Below, one piece after another: positions 34,855 through 46,238 of a stretch of 64,000 bases of DNA. The translations under genes were made by a program, and so were the position numbers. Each line of letters begins with the position of its first letter. The first letter of the stretch is position 1. This DNA comes from Rhizobium album (GTDB lineage Bacteria; Pseudomonadota; Alphaproteobacteria; Rhizobiales; Rhizobiaceae): contig NZ_QFBC01000001.1 of the NCBI RefSeq assembly GCF_003122325.1, positions 186,001 to 250,000 of the forward strand, read 5' to 3'. A model generated the notes under the pieces. The model made no database searches, was not told the origin of the DNA, and saw only the letters and a list, made by a program, of their open reading frames with translations.

Positions 34855-35931
34855 TCAGGCCGGAGCGGGGCCGGTGGAGGAGCGAACGATCAGTTCCGCC
34901 TTCCACAATTCCTGTTGCAACTCCGCCTCGGCGTGTTTCGTGCGGTCGATCAACCGTTCGGCGATGCGCGAGCCCGCCGCCCGCAAGGCCGAGCGGGTCG
35001 TGGTCAGCGGCACGGAAAAATGCTCCGGTCTTAGCACCGGCAGCACGTCGTCATGGGCGATCAGCGAAATATCTTCGCCGAGTTTCAGGCCCGCCATGTT
35101 GATCGCCCGCACGGCGCCGAGCGCCAGGACCGTGCTGGAACAGAGTACCGCCGTCGGTCGTTCCGGCAGGCGAAGGAAGCGTTCCATGGCCGCCAGGCCG
35201 CAATCGTCGCTCATGGCGGAATGACTGACCATGTCGGGCGAGAGCGACAGCTGTTTTTCCGCAAGGGCTTTGACCATGCCCTGTTTCCGCCGGATGGCGA
35301 AATCGTAATATTCCTGGCCGTTGATTAGCGCGACCCGCTTGTGGCCGAGCTGCAGCAGCAGCTTGGTGGCTTCGTAGAAGGCGGCTTCGTTGTCGATATC
35401 GACAAATGGATAATCTTCCTCGGCGCCGCGGGAGCGGCCATGGACGATGAAGGGCAGGGAGAGCGAGCGCAACATGGCCAGGCGCTGGTCGTTGGAGCGC
35501 ATGTAGGCCAGCACCAGCGCATCGACATTGCCGCTCGCCGCCAGCCGCCGCAGGGCGCCTGCCTCGTCATCCGGATCGGACGGCATCACCACCAGGTGAA
35601 AATCATGGCGGACCGCCGCCTCGCTGAGGCCGGCGAGGAATTCGCCGAAATGCACGTCGGAATGGTGGCCGGGCGCCGTCGGCATGACGAGGCCGATCGA
35701 GCCGGCCTTGCCGGTCGCCAGCCGCTGGGCTGCCTTGTTGGGGCGGTAGCCGGTTTCCTTGACCGCTTTGAGCACGCGTTCCCGCGTGGCGGCATTGACT
35801 TCGGGATAGCCGTTCAGGGCGCGACTGATGGTTGTCTGCGATAGGCCCAGAAGTTTGGAAAGCTCTTTCAAATTCACGTCACGTCGTCCCAACTCCGCTA
35901 CCGGCCTCCTGTTAGATCGATGTTTTTCCAT
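34855..35931 (-). CDS. aglR: LacI-family regulator of the alpha-glucoside operon
   Basis: 358 aa from the ATG at 35931; a GTG at residue 19 (before NLKELSKLLGLS) would give the standard LacI N-terminus and cannot be excluded. HTH LLGLSQTTISRALNGYP with the hinge NKAAQRLATGK, then a periplasmic-binding-like sensor domain (IGLVMPTAPGHHSD, LRPEHFSVPLTTTRSALRAA). Divergent from aglE across 257 nt that contain a perfect LacI-type palindrome. By family knowledge it represses agl until an alpha-glucoside binds. Confidence 0.9.
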   Translation of the reverse strand: MEKHRSNRRPVAELGRRDVNLKELSKLLGLSQTTISRALNGYPEVNAATRERVLKAVKETGYRPNKAAQRLATGKAGSIGLVMPTAPGHHSDVHFGEFLAGLSEAAVRHDFHLVVMPSDPDDEAGALRRLAASGNVDALVLAYMRSNDQRLAMLRSLSLPFIVHGRSRGAEEDYPFVDIDNEAAFYEATKLLLQLGHKRVALINGQEYYDFAIRRKQGMVKALAEKQLSLSPDMVSHSAMSDDCGLAAMERFLRLPERPTAVLCSSTVLALGAVRAINMAGLKLGEDISLIAHDDVLPVLRPEHFSVPLTTTRSALRAAGSRIAERLIDRTKHAEAELQQELWKAELIVRSSTGPAPA

Positions 35932-36061
35932 CGTTCTTCTGGCCCCAAAGCGGTTGCGCCCTATGTAACAGCGTGGCGCCCGGACGGGAACCGGAAAAGG
36001 CCGTGCTGCGTGGCGAAATTATGTTGCGGCGCAAAAGCCGGGACTTTTCCACTTCGGACTG

Positions 36062-36120
36062 TAAAAGCGCTTGACTTCGTTTCCTGTGGGGTGAGATGAA
36101 GAGTTGTCAAAGCGCTTTGA
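36062..36120. promoter_or_regulatory. AglR operators in the aglR-aglE intergenic region
   Basis: TCAAAGCGCTTTGA at 36107-36120 is a perfect 14-bp palindrome with the central CG typical of LacI-family sites. TAAAAGCGCTTGAC at 36062-36075 matches it at 10 of 14 positions; the centres are 45 bp apart, and the second site overlaps a TTGACT (36071-36076) that could be a -35 box of aglE. Two spaced operators allow DNA looping; that is inference. Confidence 0.75.
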
Positions 36121-36188
36121 AAAACTTCGGCATTGCAAATCTGATCGAGGAATTCACAGGCTGCTTTTGTGATCGGGAGGTATATCAC

Positions 36189-37550
36189 ATGAAGAAATCG
36201 TTCTGGCTCGGCGTTGCCGCCGTGGCCTTGCTGGCGTCCGGCGCGTCGGCTGCTGACCTGAAGTTCAAGCCCGGCGAGGACGCCAAGTTCAACTGGGCAA
36301 GCTATGATGCTTTCAAGGCGGCGCATACGGATCTCAAGGGCGAGACGATCACCATTTTCGGCCCGTGGCGCGGCGACGACGAAACGCTGTTCACCAGCGT
36401 GCTGAACTATTTCGTCGAGGCGACCGGCGCAGACGTCAAATATTCCTCGTCGGAAAACTACGAGCAGCAGATCGTCATCGACACGCAGGCCGGTTCGCCG
36501 CCGAACGTCGCCATCCTGCCGCAGCCGGGCCTGCTGGCCGATCTCGCCAGCAAGGGCTTCCTGACGCCGCTTGGCCAGGGCGAGGCCGACTGGGTGAAGG
36601 AAAATTATGGTGCAGGCCAGTCCTGGATCGATCTCGGCACCTACAAGGGCAAGGACGGCAATGCCGCCTATTTTGCTTTCCCGTACAAGGCCGATATCAA
36701 GTCGCTGGTCTGGTACGTGCCGGAAAACTTTGAGGAAGCCGGCTACGAAGTGCCGAAGACCATGGAAGAGCTGATCGCGCTCAGCGACAAGATCGTCGCC
36801 GATGGTGGCACGCCCTGGTGCATCGGCCTGGGATCGGGTGGTGCGACCGGCTGGCCGGCGACCGACTGGGTCGAGGACATGATGCTGCGCACCCAGGCGC
36901 CCGAGGTCTACGACAAGTGGGTGAAGAACGAGATCCCGTTCAACGATCCCGCCGTGGTCGGCGGTATCGAGGAGTTCGGCAAGTTCGCACTCACCGACAA
37001 ATATGCCGATGGCGGCCCGGCGGGCGTTGCCGCGACCGATTTCCGCGACAGCCCGAAGGGTCTCTTCGGCGTTCCGCCGAAGTGCTACCTCCACCACCAG
37101 GCATCGTTCATTCCGTCCTTCTTCCCCGAAGGCACGAAGCTCGGCGAGGATGCGGACTTCTTCTACATGCCGCCTTATGCCTCGAAGCCGGAGCTCGGTC
37201 GCCCGGTTCTCGGCGCCGGCACGCTGATGGCAATCACCAAGGATTCGAAGGGCGCGCGCGCCTTCCTCGAATTCCTCAAGACGCCGATCGCCCATGAGAT
37301 CTGGATGGCGCAGTCCGGCTTCCTGACGCCCTACAAGGCCGTCAACGTCGAAGCCTACGGCAACGACACGCTGCGCAAGGAAGGCGAGATCCTGACAACC
37401 GCCACCACCTTCCGCTTCGACGGTTCGGACCTGATGCCCGGCAAGGTCGGCGCAGGCGCCTTCTGGACGGGGATGATCGATTATGTCGGCGGAAAGCCGG
37501 CAGCCGACGTCGCCGCCGATATCCAGAAGGCCTGGGACGCGATCAAGTAA
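36189..37550 (+). CDS. aglE: Alpha-glucoside ABC transporter substrate-binding protein AglE
   Basis: 453 aa from the ATG at 36189 (MKKSFWLGVAAVALLASGAS), 8 nt after GGGAGG; a longer frame from 36096 crosses the operator and is rejected. Signal peptide with cleavage near ASAAD. Family 1 extracellular solute-binding fold (TIFGPWRGDDETLF, NVAILPQPGLLADLA, LGAGTLMAITKDSKGARAFL). It binds sucrose/maltose/trehalose-type sugars in the periplasm according to the S. meliloti orthologue. It is followed by a 255-nt repeat-containing gap before the permeases. Confidence 0.93.
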   Translation: MKKSFWLGVAAVALLASGASAADLKFKPGEDAKFNWASYDAFKAAHTDLKGETITIFGPWRGDDETLFTSVLNYFVEATGADVKYSSSENYEQQIVIDTQAGSPPNVAILPQPGLLADLASKGFLTPLGQGEADWVKENYGAGQSWIDLGTYKGKDGNAAYFAFPYKADIKSLVWYVPENFEEAGYEVPKTMEELIALSDKIVADGGTPWCIGLGSGGATGWPATDWVEDMMLRTQAPEVYDKWVKNEIPFNDPAVVGGIEEFGKFALTDKYADGGPAGVAATDFRDSPKGLFGVPPKCYLHHQASFIPSFFPEGTKLGEDADFFYMPPYASKPELGRPVLGAGTLMAITKDSKGARAFLEFLKTPIAHEIWMAQSGFLTPYKAVNVEAYGNDTLRKEGEILTTATTFRFDGSDLMPGKVGAGAFWTGMIDYVGGKPAADVAADIQKAWDAIK

Positions 37551-37560
37551 GCGTTTCGCT

Positions 37561-37690
37561 GTCAGATGAGGGGGGAGTACCCCCTCATCTGCCTGCCGGT
37601 ATCTTCTCCGCGCTGGGGGAAGAGACCTTGGGGCAATGGCGGCGCTCGATCCGCCTTCTCCCCGGCGGGGAGAAGGTCCCGGCAGGGGGG
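37561..37690. repeat. RIME-like palindromic intergenic element between aglE and aglF
   Basis: CAGATGAGGGGG (37563-37574) forms a perfect 12-bp stem with CCCCCTCATCTG (37580-37591). CCTTCTCCCC (37654-37663) forms a 10-bp stem with GGGGAGAAGG (37667-37676). CCTGCCGG (37592-37599) pairs with CCGGCAGG (37679-37686) outside it. Composition and palindromes match the Rhizobium-specific intergenic mosaic elements (RIME1) and Brucella Bru-RS. In the mRNA it would shield the aglE 3' end and reduce read-through. Confidence 0.75.
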
Positions 37691-37805
37691 CTGGGGACTT
37701 CCGCAATCGCCTGCATGTTTCATTCAAGAACACAAAACACATTGATTCAAGCCGGCGACAGACCGGCGGGGACGATACGCAAACCCACGAAGGGGAGGGG
37801 AATTG

Positions 37806-38819
37806 ATGGTTGGGCAGATCGTTTCCGCGGTCGGCGTGATGATCGTCGGCGTGCTGGCGTGCATCGCCTATTTCTGGCTTTCCAACAAGCTGCTCGACAT
37901 GATTTTCCCGGTGCGCGACGGCGACGTCATGGCCGCGTCGCGCAGCCTCAGGCGGCGGGCCATCGTGCGGCCCTGGCTGTTCGTCGGGCCGGCGCTGTTG
38001 GTCCTGGTGGTCTACCTCGTCTATCCCGTCATCGCCACGCTGATCCTGTCCTTCTACGACCGTTCCGGCACGCAATTCGTCGGCATTTCCAATTACCAAT
38101 GGGCGCTGAACGACCGCGAATTCCGCCAGTCGATCTTCAACAACATCCTCTGGCTCGCCGTGGTGCCGGCCGCCTGCACCTTCTTCGGCCTGGTCATCGC
38201 CGTGCTGACCGACCGCATCTGGTGGGGCAACATCGCAAAAAGCCTGGTCTTCATGCCGATGGCGATCTCCTTCGTCGGCGCCTCGGTCATCTGGAAATTC
38301 GTCTACGACTACCGCGCCGAAGGCGAAACGCAGATCGGTATCCTCAATGCCATCGTCCAGGGGCTCGGCGGTACGCCGCAGGTCTGGATCGCCTTGCCCT
38401 TCTGGAACAACTTCTTCCTGATGGCGATCCTCATCTGGATCCAGACCGGTTTTGCCATGGTCATCCTCTCGGCCGCACTGCGCGGCATCCCGGAAGAAAC
38501 CATCGAGGCGGCGGTGATCGACGGCGCCAACGGCTGGCAGATCTTCTGGAAGATCATGGTGCCGCAGATCTGGGGAACCATTGCCGTCGTCTGGACGACG
38601 ATCACCATCCTGGTTCTGAAGGTTTTCGACATCGTGCTGACGATGACCAACGGCCAGTGGAACACCATCGTCCTCGCCAACCTGATGTTCGACTGGATGT
38701 TCCGCGGCGGCGGCGACAGCGGCCGAAGTGCGGCCATCGCCGTCATCATCATGCTTGCGGTGACGCCGATCATGGTGTGGAACATCCGTCGCGCCAACCG
38801 CGAAATGGGAGGACATTGA
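37806..38819 (+). CDS. aglF: Alpha-glucoside ABC transporter permease AglF
   Basis: 337 aa from the ATG at 37806, preceded by GGGGAGGGG. Membrane protein of the MalF type: an N-terminal pair of segments (VSAVGVMIVGVLACIAYFWL; WLFVGPALLVLVVYLVYPVI) and the permease EAA loop EAAVIDGANGWQIFWKIMVP. It transports the sugar together with AglG. One nucleotide separates it from aglG. Confidence 0.93.
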   Translation: MVGQIVSAVGVMIVGVLACIAYFWLSNKLLDMIFPVRDGDVMAASRSLRRRAIVRPWLFVGPALLVLVVYLVYPVIATLILSFYDRSGTQFVGISNYQWALNDREFRQSIFNNILWLAVVPAACTFFGLVIAVLTDRIWWGNIAKSLVFMPMAISFVGASVIWKFVYDYRAEGETQIGILNAIVQGLGGTPQVWIALPFWNNFFLMAILIWIQTGFAMVILSAALRGIPEETIEAAVIDGANGWQIFWKIMVPQIWGTIAVVWTTITILVLKVFDIVLTMTNGQWNTIVLANLMFDWMFRGGGDSGRSAAIAVIIMLAVTPIMVWNIRRANREMGGH

Positions 38820-38820
38820 G

Positions 38821-39984
38821 ATGGCCGCCGCAGTCGCGCAACTCCGCCGCATCGGCCTCCCCCGGCTGATCGTTCATCTCTCCGTCCTCGCCATCGTCCT
38901 GCTCTGGCTGTTCCCGACGCTCGGTATCTTCATTAGCGCCCTGCGCGACAAGGACCAGCTTGCCGTCTCCGGCTGGTGGACGGCGCTGTCGACCGCCCAT
39001 CGCACCGAGGTCGCCCGCCTCGCCGATCCCGCGACGCAGAAGCAGGAAGGCAATCTCTACGTCATCGCCGGCAACGTCTGGGAGGCCGGCGATGCCCGGA
39101 CGATCGACAGTTTCGGCACCCGCATCCAGGAACCTTCGGCCGTCAAGGCCGGCGAAACGGCCGATCTAGGCGAGGGCGAGACGCTGCAGGTCAATGCCGA
39201 CGGCAGCTATCGTTATGCCAAGCCGGAAGCTTTCGACGGTTCCCGCGGCCGGCGCATCTACCTGACGGTGACGACGCCGCCGGAATTCACCTTCGACAAT
39301 TACCGCACCGTGCTGAATTCCGAAGGCATCGGCCGCGCCTTCATCAACTCGCTGACGGTCGCCATCCCGGCGACGATCATCCCGATCCTCGTCGCCGCCT
39401 TTGCCGCCTACGCGCTGTCGTGGATGCGGTTTGCCGGCCGGACGCTGATGATCGCCATGGTCGTCGGCCTGATCGTCGTGCCGCTGCAGATGTCGCTGAT
39501 CCCGCTGCTCAGAATGTACAACGAGATCGGCACGATCTTCGGCGTGCCGTCGAAGACCTATGCGGGCATCTGGCTGGCGCATACCGCCTTCGGCATGCCG
39601 CTCGCCATCTACCTCCTGCGCAACTACATGGTCGGCCTGCCCAAGGAGATCATCGAAAGCGCCCGTGTCGACGGCGCCAGCGATTTCGAGATCTTCGTCA
39701 AGATCGTGCTGCCCTTGTCCTTCCCGGCACTTGCCTCCTTCGCGATCTTCCAGTTCCTCTGGGTGTGGAACGACCTGCTCGTCGCCATGGTCTTCCTCGG
39801 CACCACCAAGGACCAGATCGTGCTCACCGGAAACCTCAATGCCCTGCTCGGCTCGCGCGGCGGCAACTGGGAGATCCTGACCGCCTCGGCCTTCATCACC
39901 ATCATCGTTCCCCTGATCGTCTTCTTTGCCCTGCAGCGCTATCTCGTGCGCGGCCTGCTGGCGGGGTCGGTCAAGGGCGGCTGA
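38821..39984 (+). CDS. aglG: Alpha-glucoside ABC transporter permease AglG
   Basis: 387 aa. First membrane segment near residues 14-40 (LIVHLSVLAIVLLWLFPTLG), then an unusually long periplasmic loop of about 120 residues (SGWWTALSTAHRTEVARLAD... to ...PPEFTFDNYRTVL) before the five-segment MalG-like core with EAA loop ESARVDGASDFEIFVKIVLP. Such an insertion is seen in AglG-type permeases. It is 36 nt from aglA. Confidence 0.93.
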   Translation: MAAAVAQLRRIGLPRLIVHLSVLAIVLLWLFPTLGIFISALRDKDQLAVSGWWTALSTAHRTEVARLADPATQKQEGNLYVIAGNVWEAGDARTIDSFGTRIQEPSAVKAGETADLGEGETLQVNADGSYRYAKPEAFDGSRGRRIYLTVTTPPEFTFDNYRTVLNSEGIGRAFINSLTVAIPATIIPILVAAFAAYALSWMRFAGRTLMIAMVVGLIVVPLQMSLIPLLRMYNEIGTIFGVPSKTYAGIWLAHTAFGMPLAIYLLRNYMVGLPKEIIESARVDGASDFEIFVKIVLPLSFPALASFAIFQFLWVWNDLLVAMVFLGTTKDQIVLTGNLNALLGSRGGNWEILTASAFITIIVPLIVFFALQRYLVRGLLAGSVKGG

Positions 39985-40020
39985 TACCGGCATTATTTTG
40001 ATCAACAGGACTTTTGCAGC

Positions 40021-41676
<1,656 letters not shown>

Positions 41677-41775
41677 GTCGTTTCCGGCAGGGGAACGAGT
41701 TGGAAATAAGGAGTTGCGGCGTTTTTGCCATCTGAAGAAGCGAAAGCGCTGCAACGATAACAACGGGAGGGGAAA

Positions 41776-42864
<1,089 letters not shown>

Positions 42865-43064
42865 CCGATATCGCGCAAAGCTGCGCGGTGGTCTTGTGAA
42901 AAAGGCATGCAAAAAAATAACCAACTGGAAAGGCGGGAACGCGTCCGGACGATCGCAGCGTGCTCTTGGCGGTTCAGGTAGACTGCCCGGGAAGCAATGC
43001 CATTTTTCACTTTGTTAAAACTCCTTCTGTACCCTGGCACGATTGGGACAAAGGAGAATTCATC

Positions 43065-43469
43065 GTGACGATCGCCGGTTCAAAGGGCCATTTTCTGAAG
43101 AAGGAAGAGTCTTTCATGTATGACCGCGAAACGCGGTTCCCGATGGAAGATACGATGAATGCAGCGCGGCTCGAATATACGGAAAAGGGCGTCATGCACA
43201 TGGCGTCCCGCCGGTGCGACATCATCCGCATCTCGCGCAGCGGCGCGATCCTGGCCCTTCTCACCCAATACAAGCTGCCGCAGCAGTTCTACCTCGATTT
43301 GCCGGATGCGCGGATCACCAAGGTCGGCTGCATGCTGATGCGCGTCAACGTCAACAACACTGTCGAGATCCGTTTCCTACGGGTTCTTTCCGAAAAAGAG
43401 CTGAACAAGATTTTCGTCTATTCGACGCATCCCGCGCACCGCAACCGGGCTCTCGACATCCGCGCCTGA
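43065..43469 (+). CDS. Small PilZ-like domain protein
   Basis: 134 aa from the GTG at 43065, 7 nt after AAGGAGA; the frame extends upstream without similarity. The core RRCDIIRISRSGAILALLTQ, then YLDLPDARITKVGCMLMRVN and VEIRFLRVLSEKEL, looks like the beta-barrel of rhizobial PilZ proteins. The usual RxxxR c-di-GMP loop is not evident; the nearest is DRETRF at the N-terminus. It may be a degenerate PilZ that no longer binds c-di-GMP. Stands alone, convergent with edd. Confidence 0.55.
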   Translation: MTIAGSKGHFLKKEESFMYDRETRFPMEDTMNAARLEYTEKGVMHMASRRCDIIRISRSGAILALLTQYKLPQQFYLDLPDARITKVGCMLMRVNVNNTVEIRFLRVLSEKELNKIFVYSTHPAHRNRALDIRA

Positions 43470-43531
43470 GACGCCAACCTTTCGGAAAGCCCTTACCGAC
43501 AACGCGCTGGAAAGAGCGGCGCTCGGATGTC

Positions 43532-43561
43532 CCTCTCCTCCCTTGGGGAGAAGAGGAGAGG
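43532..43561. repeat. Short palindromic element between the PilZ-like gene and edd
   Basis: CCTCTCCTC (43532-43540) pairs with GAGGAGAGG (43553-43561) around TTGGGGAG. It is related in words (CTCC/GGGGAGAAG) to the RIME-like element at 37.6 kb, and lies between convergent genes, so it may serve as a bidirectional terminator. Confidence 0.5.
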
Positions 43562-43581
43562 CGCGAAAAAGCGAGCAGGAC

Positions 43582-45399
43582 TTAAAACAGCACGCTGGCG
43601 CCGTGTTCGGCAGCACCCGCTGCACGGCGGAAGGGGGCGAAAAGTTCGCGGCCCATGCCGAATTCGTTGGCTTCCAGGTCGACTTCGGCCGGCTGGCGGG
43701 CATTAAATTCCGCCGCATCGACCATCACCTCCAGCGTACCGGCAACGGCGTCGAGGCGAATGATGTCTCCGTCGCGGATGCGGGCGATCGGTCCGCCCTC
43801 GCTGGCTTCCGGCGTCAGGTGGATGGCGGCCGGAACCTTGCCGGACGCGCCCGACATGCGGCCGTCGGTGACCAGCGCCACCATGTGGCCGCGGTCCTGC
43901 AGCACGCCGAGCGGCGGGGTCAGGCGGTGCAGTTCCGGCATGCCGTTCGACTTCGGCCCCTGGAAGCGTACGACGGCGATGAAATCGCGGTTGAGCTTGC
44001 CCTGCTTGAAGGCATCCTGCAGTTCCTGCTGGTCGTTGAAGACGATGGCAGGTGCCTGGACGACATGGCGTTCCGGCTTGACGGCGGAGATTTTGATCAC
44101 CGCCTTGCCGATGTTGCCCGTCAGCATCTTCAGGCCGCCGGTCGGCTGGAACGGCGCCTCGATGCGGGCGAGAACCTTGGGATCGGCGCTGTCTTCCGGC
44201 GAGGGTTCGCGGTGCACGCTGCCGTTCTCGCCGAGCTTGACGTCGATGGTGTAGGCTTCGAGGCCCTGGCCGAAGACGGTGCGCACGTCGTCATGCAGCA
44301 GGCCGCGGCGCAGCAACTGCTTGATGAGGAACCCCATGCCGCCGGCGGCGTGGAAATGGTTCACGTCGGCAAGGCCGTTGGGGTAGACACGCGCAAGCAG
44401 CGGCACCACGTCGGACAGGTCGGAAATATCCTCCCAGGTGAGCCTGATGCCGGCGGCCCGCGCCATGGCGACGATGTGCAGCGTATGGTTGGTCGAGCCG
44501 CCGGTGGCATGCAGGCCGACGACGCCGTTGACGATGGAGCGTTCGTCGATCATCTCGCCGGCCGGGGTGAATTCGTTGCCCATGGCGGTGATGGCGAGCG
44601 CTCGCTTTGTCGCTTCGCGAGTCAGCGCCTCGCGCAGCGGCGTGCCGGGATTGATGAAGGAGGCGCCGGGCATATGGAAGCCCATGATCTCCATCAGCAT
44701 CTGGTTGGAGTTGGCGGTGCCGTAGAAGGTGCAGGTGCCGGGGCCGTGGTAGGATTTCGATTCGGCGTCGAGCAGTTCGGCGCGGCCGACCTTGCCTTCG
44801 GCGTAAAGCTGGCGGATGCGCGACTTTTCGTCGTTGGGGATGCCCGAGGTCATCGGTCCGGCCGGGATGAAGATCGCCGGCAGGTGGCCGAAGGTCAGCG
44901 CCGCAATCGTCAGGCCCGGCACGATCTTGTCGCAGACGCCGAGATAGACGGCCGAATCGAACATGTTGTGCGACAGGCCGACGCCGGCCGCCATGGCGAT
45001 CAGGTCGCGGGAAAACAGCGAAAGCTCCATGCCCGGCTGCCCTTGCGTGACGCCGTCGCACATTGCCGGAACGCCGCCGGCGACCTGGGCGATGCCGCCG
45101 GCCTCCGCCGCCGCCTGGCGGATGATCGCCGGGTAGGTCTCGAACGGCTGGTGGGCCGAAAGCATGTCGTTATAGGAGGTGATGATGCCGAGGTTGGGCA
45201 CGCGGTCTTCCGCCAGCGCCTGCTTCTCGGCGGGGGAACAGACGGCAAAGCCGTGCGCCAGGTTGCCGCAGGACAGCACGGAGCGGTGCACGCCCTTGGC
45301 GACGGCGGCGCGAACACGGTCGAGATAACGCTCTCGGGTCGGTTTCGACCGTTCAACGATGCGTGCGGTTATCGCGGCGATGCGGGAATCTGCGCTCAT
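43582..45399 (-). CDS. edd: Phosphogluconate dehydratase Edd
   Basis: 605 aa from the ATG at 45399 ([20 protein letters not shown]); an open frame extends upstream but is not Edd-like. Fe-S dehydratase of the Entner-Doudoroff pathway making KDPG from 6-phosphogluconate. Landmarks: [48 protein letters not shown] with cluster Cys residues, and [15 protein letters not shown]. Edd is preferred over IlvD by length and by the operon with zwf and pgl. A 136-nt gap separates it from pgl. Confidence 0.96.
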   Translation of the reverse strand: MSADSRIAAITARIVERSKPTRERYLDRVRAAVAKGVHRSVLSCGNLAHGFAVCSPAEKQALAEDRVPNLGIITSYNDMLSAHQPFETYPAIIRQAAAEAGGIAQVAGGVPAMCDGVTQGQPGMELSLFSRDLIAMAAGVGLSHNMFDSAVYLGVCDKIVPGLTIAALTFGHLPAIFIPAGPMTSGIPNDEKSRIRQLYAEGKVGRAELLDAESKSYHGPGTCTFYGTANSNQMLMEIMGFHMPGASFINPGTPLREALTREATKRALAITAMGNEFTPAGEMIDERSIVNGVVGLHATGGSTNHTLHIVAMARAAGIRLTWEDISDLSDVVPLLARVYPNGLADVNHFHAAGGMGFLIKQLLRRGLLHDDVRTVFGQGLEAYTIDVKLGENGSVHREPSPEDSADPKVLARIEAPFQPTGGLKMLTGNIGKAVIKISAVKPERHVVQAPAIVFNDQQELQDAFKQGKLNRDFIAVVRFQGPKSNGMPELHRLTPPLGVLQDRGHMVALVTDGRMSGASGKVPAAIHLTPEASEGGPIARIRDGDIIRLDAVAGTLEVMVDAAEFNARQPAEVDLEANEFGMGRELFAPFRRAAGAAEHGASVLF

Positions 45400-45535
45400 G
45401 GTTCCATCCTGTCCTTTGTCACGCGCAAGGGTTCCGCGACGCCTGGGATCGTCCGGGTCGGCTTTGCGCGCTGTTCGCTTCGAGAACGGTTTCAGGCCAG
45501 GGCTGGCCGGAAGCCGTCCGGGTAAACGGGTGCCG

Positions 45536-46234
45536 TCAGGGCGCCCAATAAATGTCGACCGGCGTTGCTGCCCGGCGCAGGACGGCCCGGATGGGCATCT
45601 CCTGTTCCTCGCCGGCGCCTTCCGCCTTGGCCAGCACGGTTTTCTTGGCCTCGCCTTCGATATGAAGCACCAGGAAACGGGCATCCTGAAGGCTGGAGAA
45701 GGTAAAGGTGAGCCGCGGCTCGCCGGCGCCGTCCGCTTCCATGGTCACGATGCCGCGCGGTGTCGCCGCATCGAGGGCCAGCGACAGATTGTTGCCGCCG
45801 GGGAAGAAGGAGGCCGTGTGCCCGTCATTGCCCATGCCGAGAATGGCGACGTCGAAGGGCGGCTTGATCGCCGTCGTTGCCGTCGTCGCCAGGTGCGCGG
45901 CCTCTTCCGCCGTTGCCGCCGGCTGGTAGAGCGGCAGGAAGACCGCGTGGCCCGCCTCGTTCTGCAGCAGGTTCTCGGCAACCAGAAGATGGTTCGAGCG
46001 CGGATTGTCGGCCGGCACGAAACGTTCATCGACCAGGGTAACCGTCACCTTCGGCCAGTCGAGTGCCTTGCGGGACAGCGCTTGGAAGAAGGCCTTGGGC
46101 GTTGAGCCACCGGACACGGCAAGGCTTGCCGCGCCGCGGGCGGCGATGCCCGCGATAAGTTTTTCGGCAACGGCCGTCGCCAGCTTTTCCGCCAGTTCGG
46201 CGCCGCTTGCGAATGAGTGAAGCGTTGCGGCCAT
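45536..46234 (-). CDS. pgl: 6-phosphogluconolactonase Pgl (DevB type)
   Basis: 232 aa. [17 protein letters not shown] and [16 protein letters not shown] are the two lactonase signatures, and [18 protein letters not shown] lies between them. It hydrolyses 6-phosphogluconolactone made by Zwf. It starts 4 nt after the zwf stop on the same strand, so the two are co-transcribed and probably coupled. Confidence 0.95.
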   Translation of the reverse strand: MAATLHSFASGAELAEKLATAVAEKLIAGIAARGAASLAVSGGSTPKAFFQALSRKALDWPKVTVTLVDERFVPADNPRSNHLLVAENLLQNEAGHAVFLPLYQPAATAEEAAHLATTATTAIKPPFDVAILGMGNDGHTASFFPGGNNLSLALDAATPRGIVTMEADGAGEPRLTFTFSSLQDARFLVLHIEGEAKKTVLAKAEGAGEEQEMPIRAVLRRAATPVDIYWAP

Positions 46235-46238
46235 CGGT

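Noticed and set aside
43543-45525. A 660-codon open frame on the plus strand opposite edd, and a 446-codon one opposite fliI (265-1605)
   Set aside because: Both are antisense to conserved enzymes and have low-complexity Arg/Gly/His-rich or Val/Asp-rich translations with no family features.
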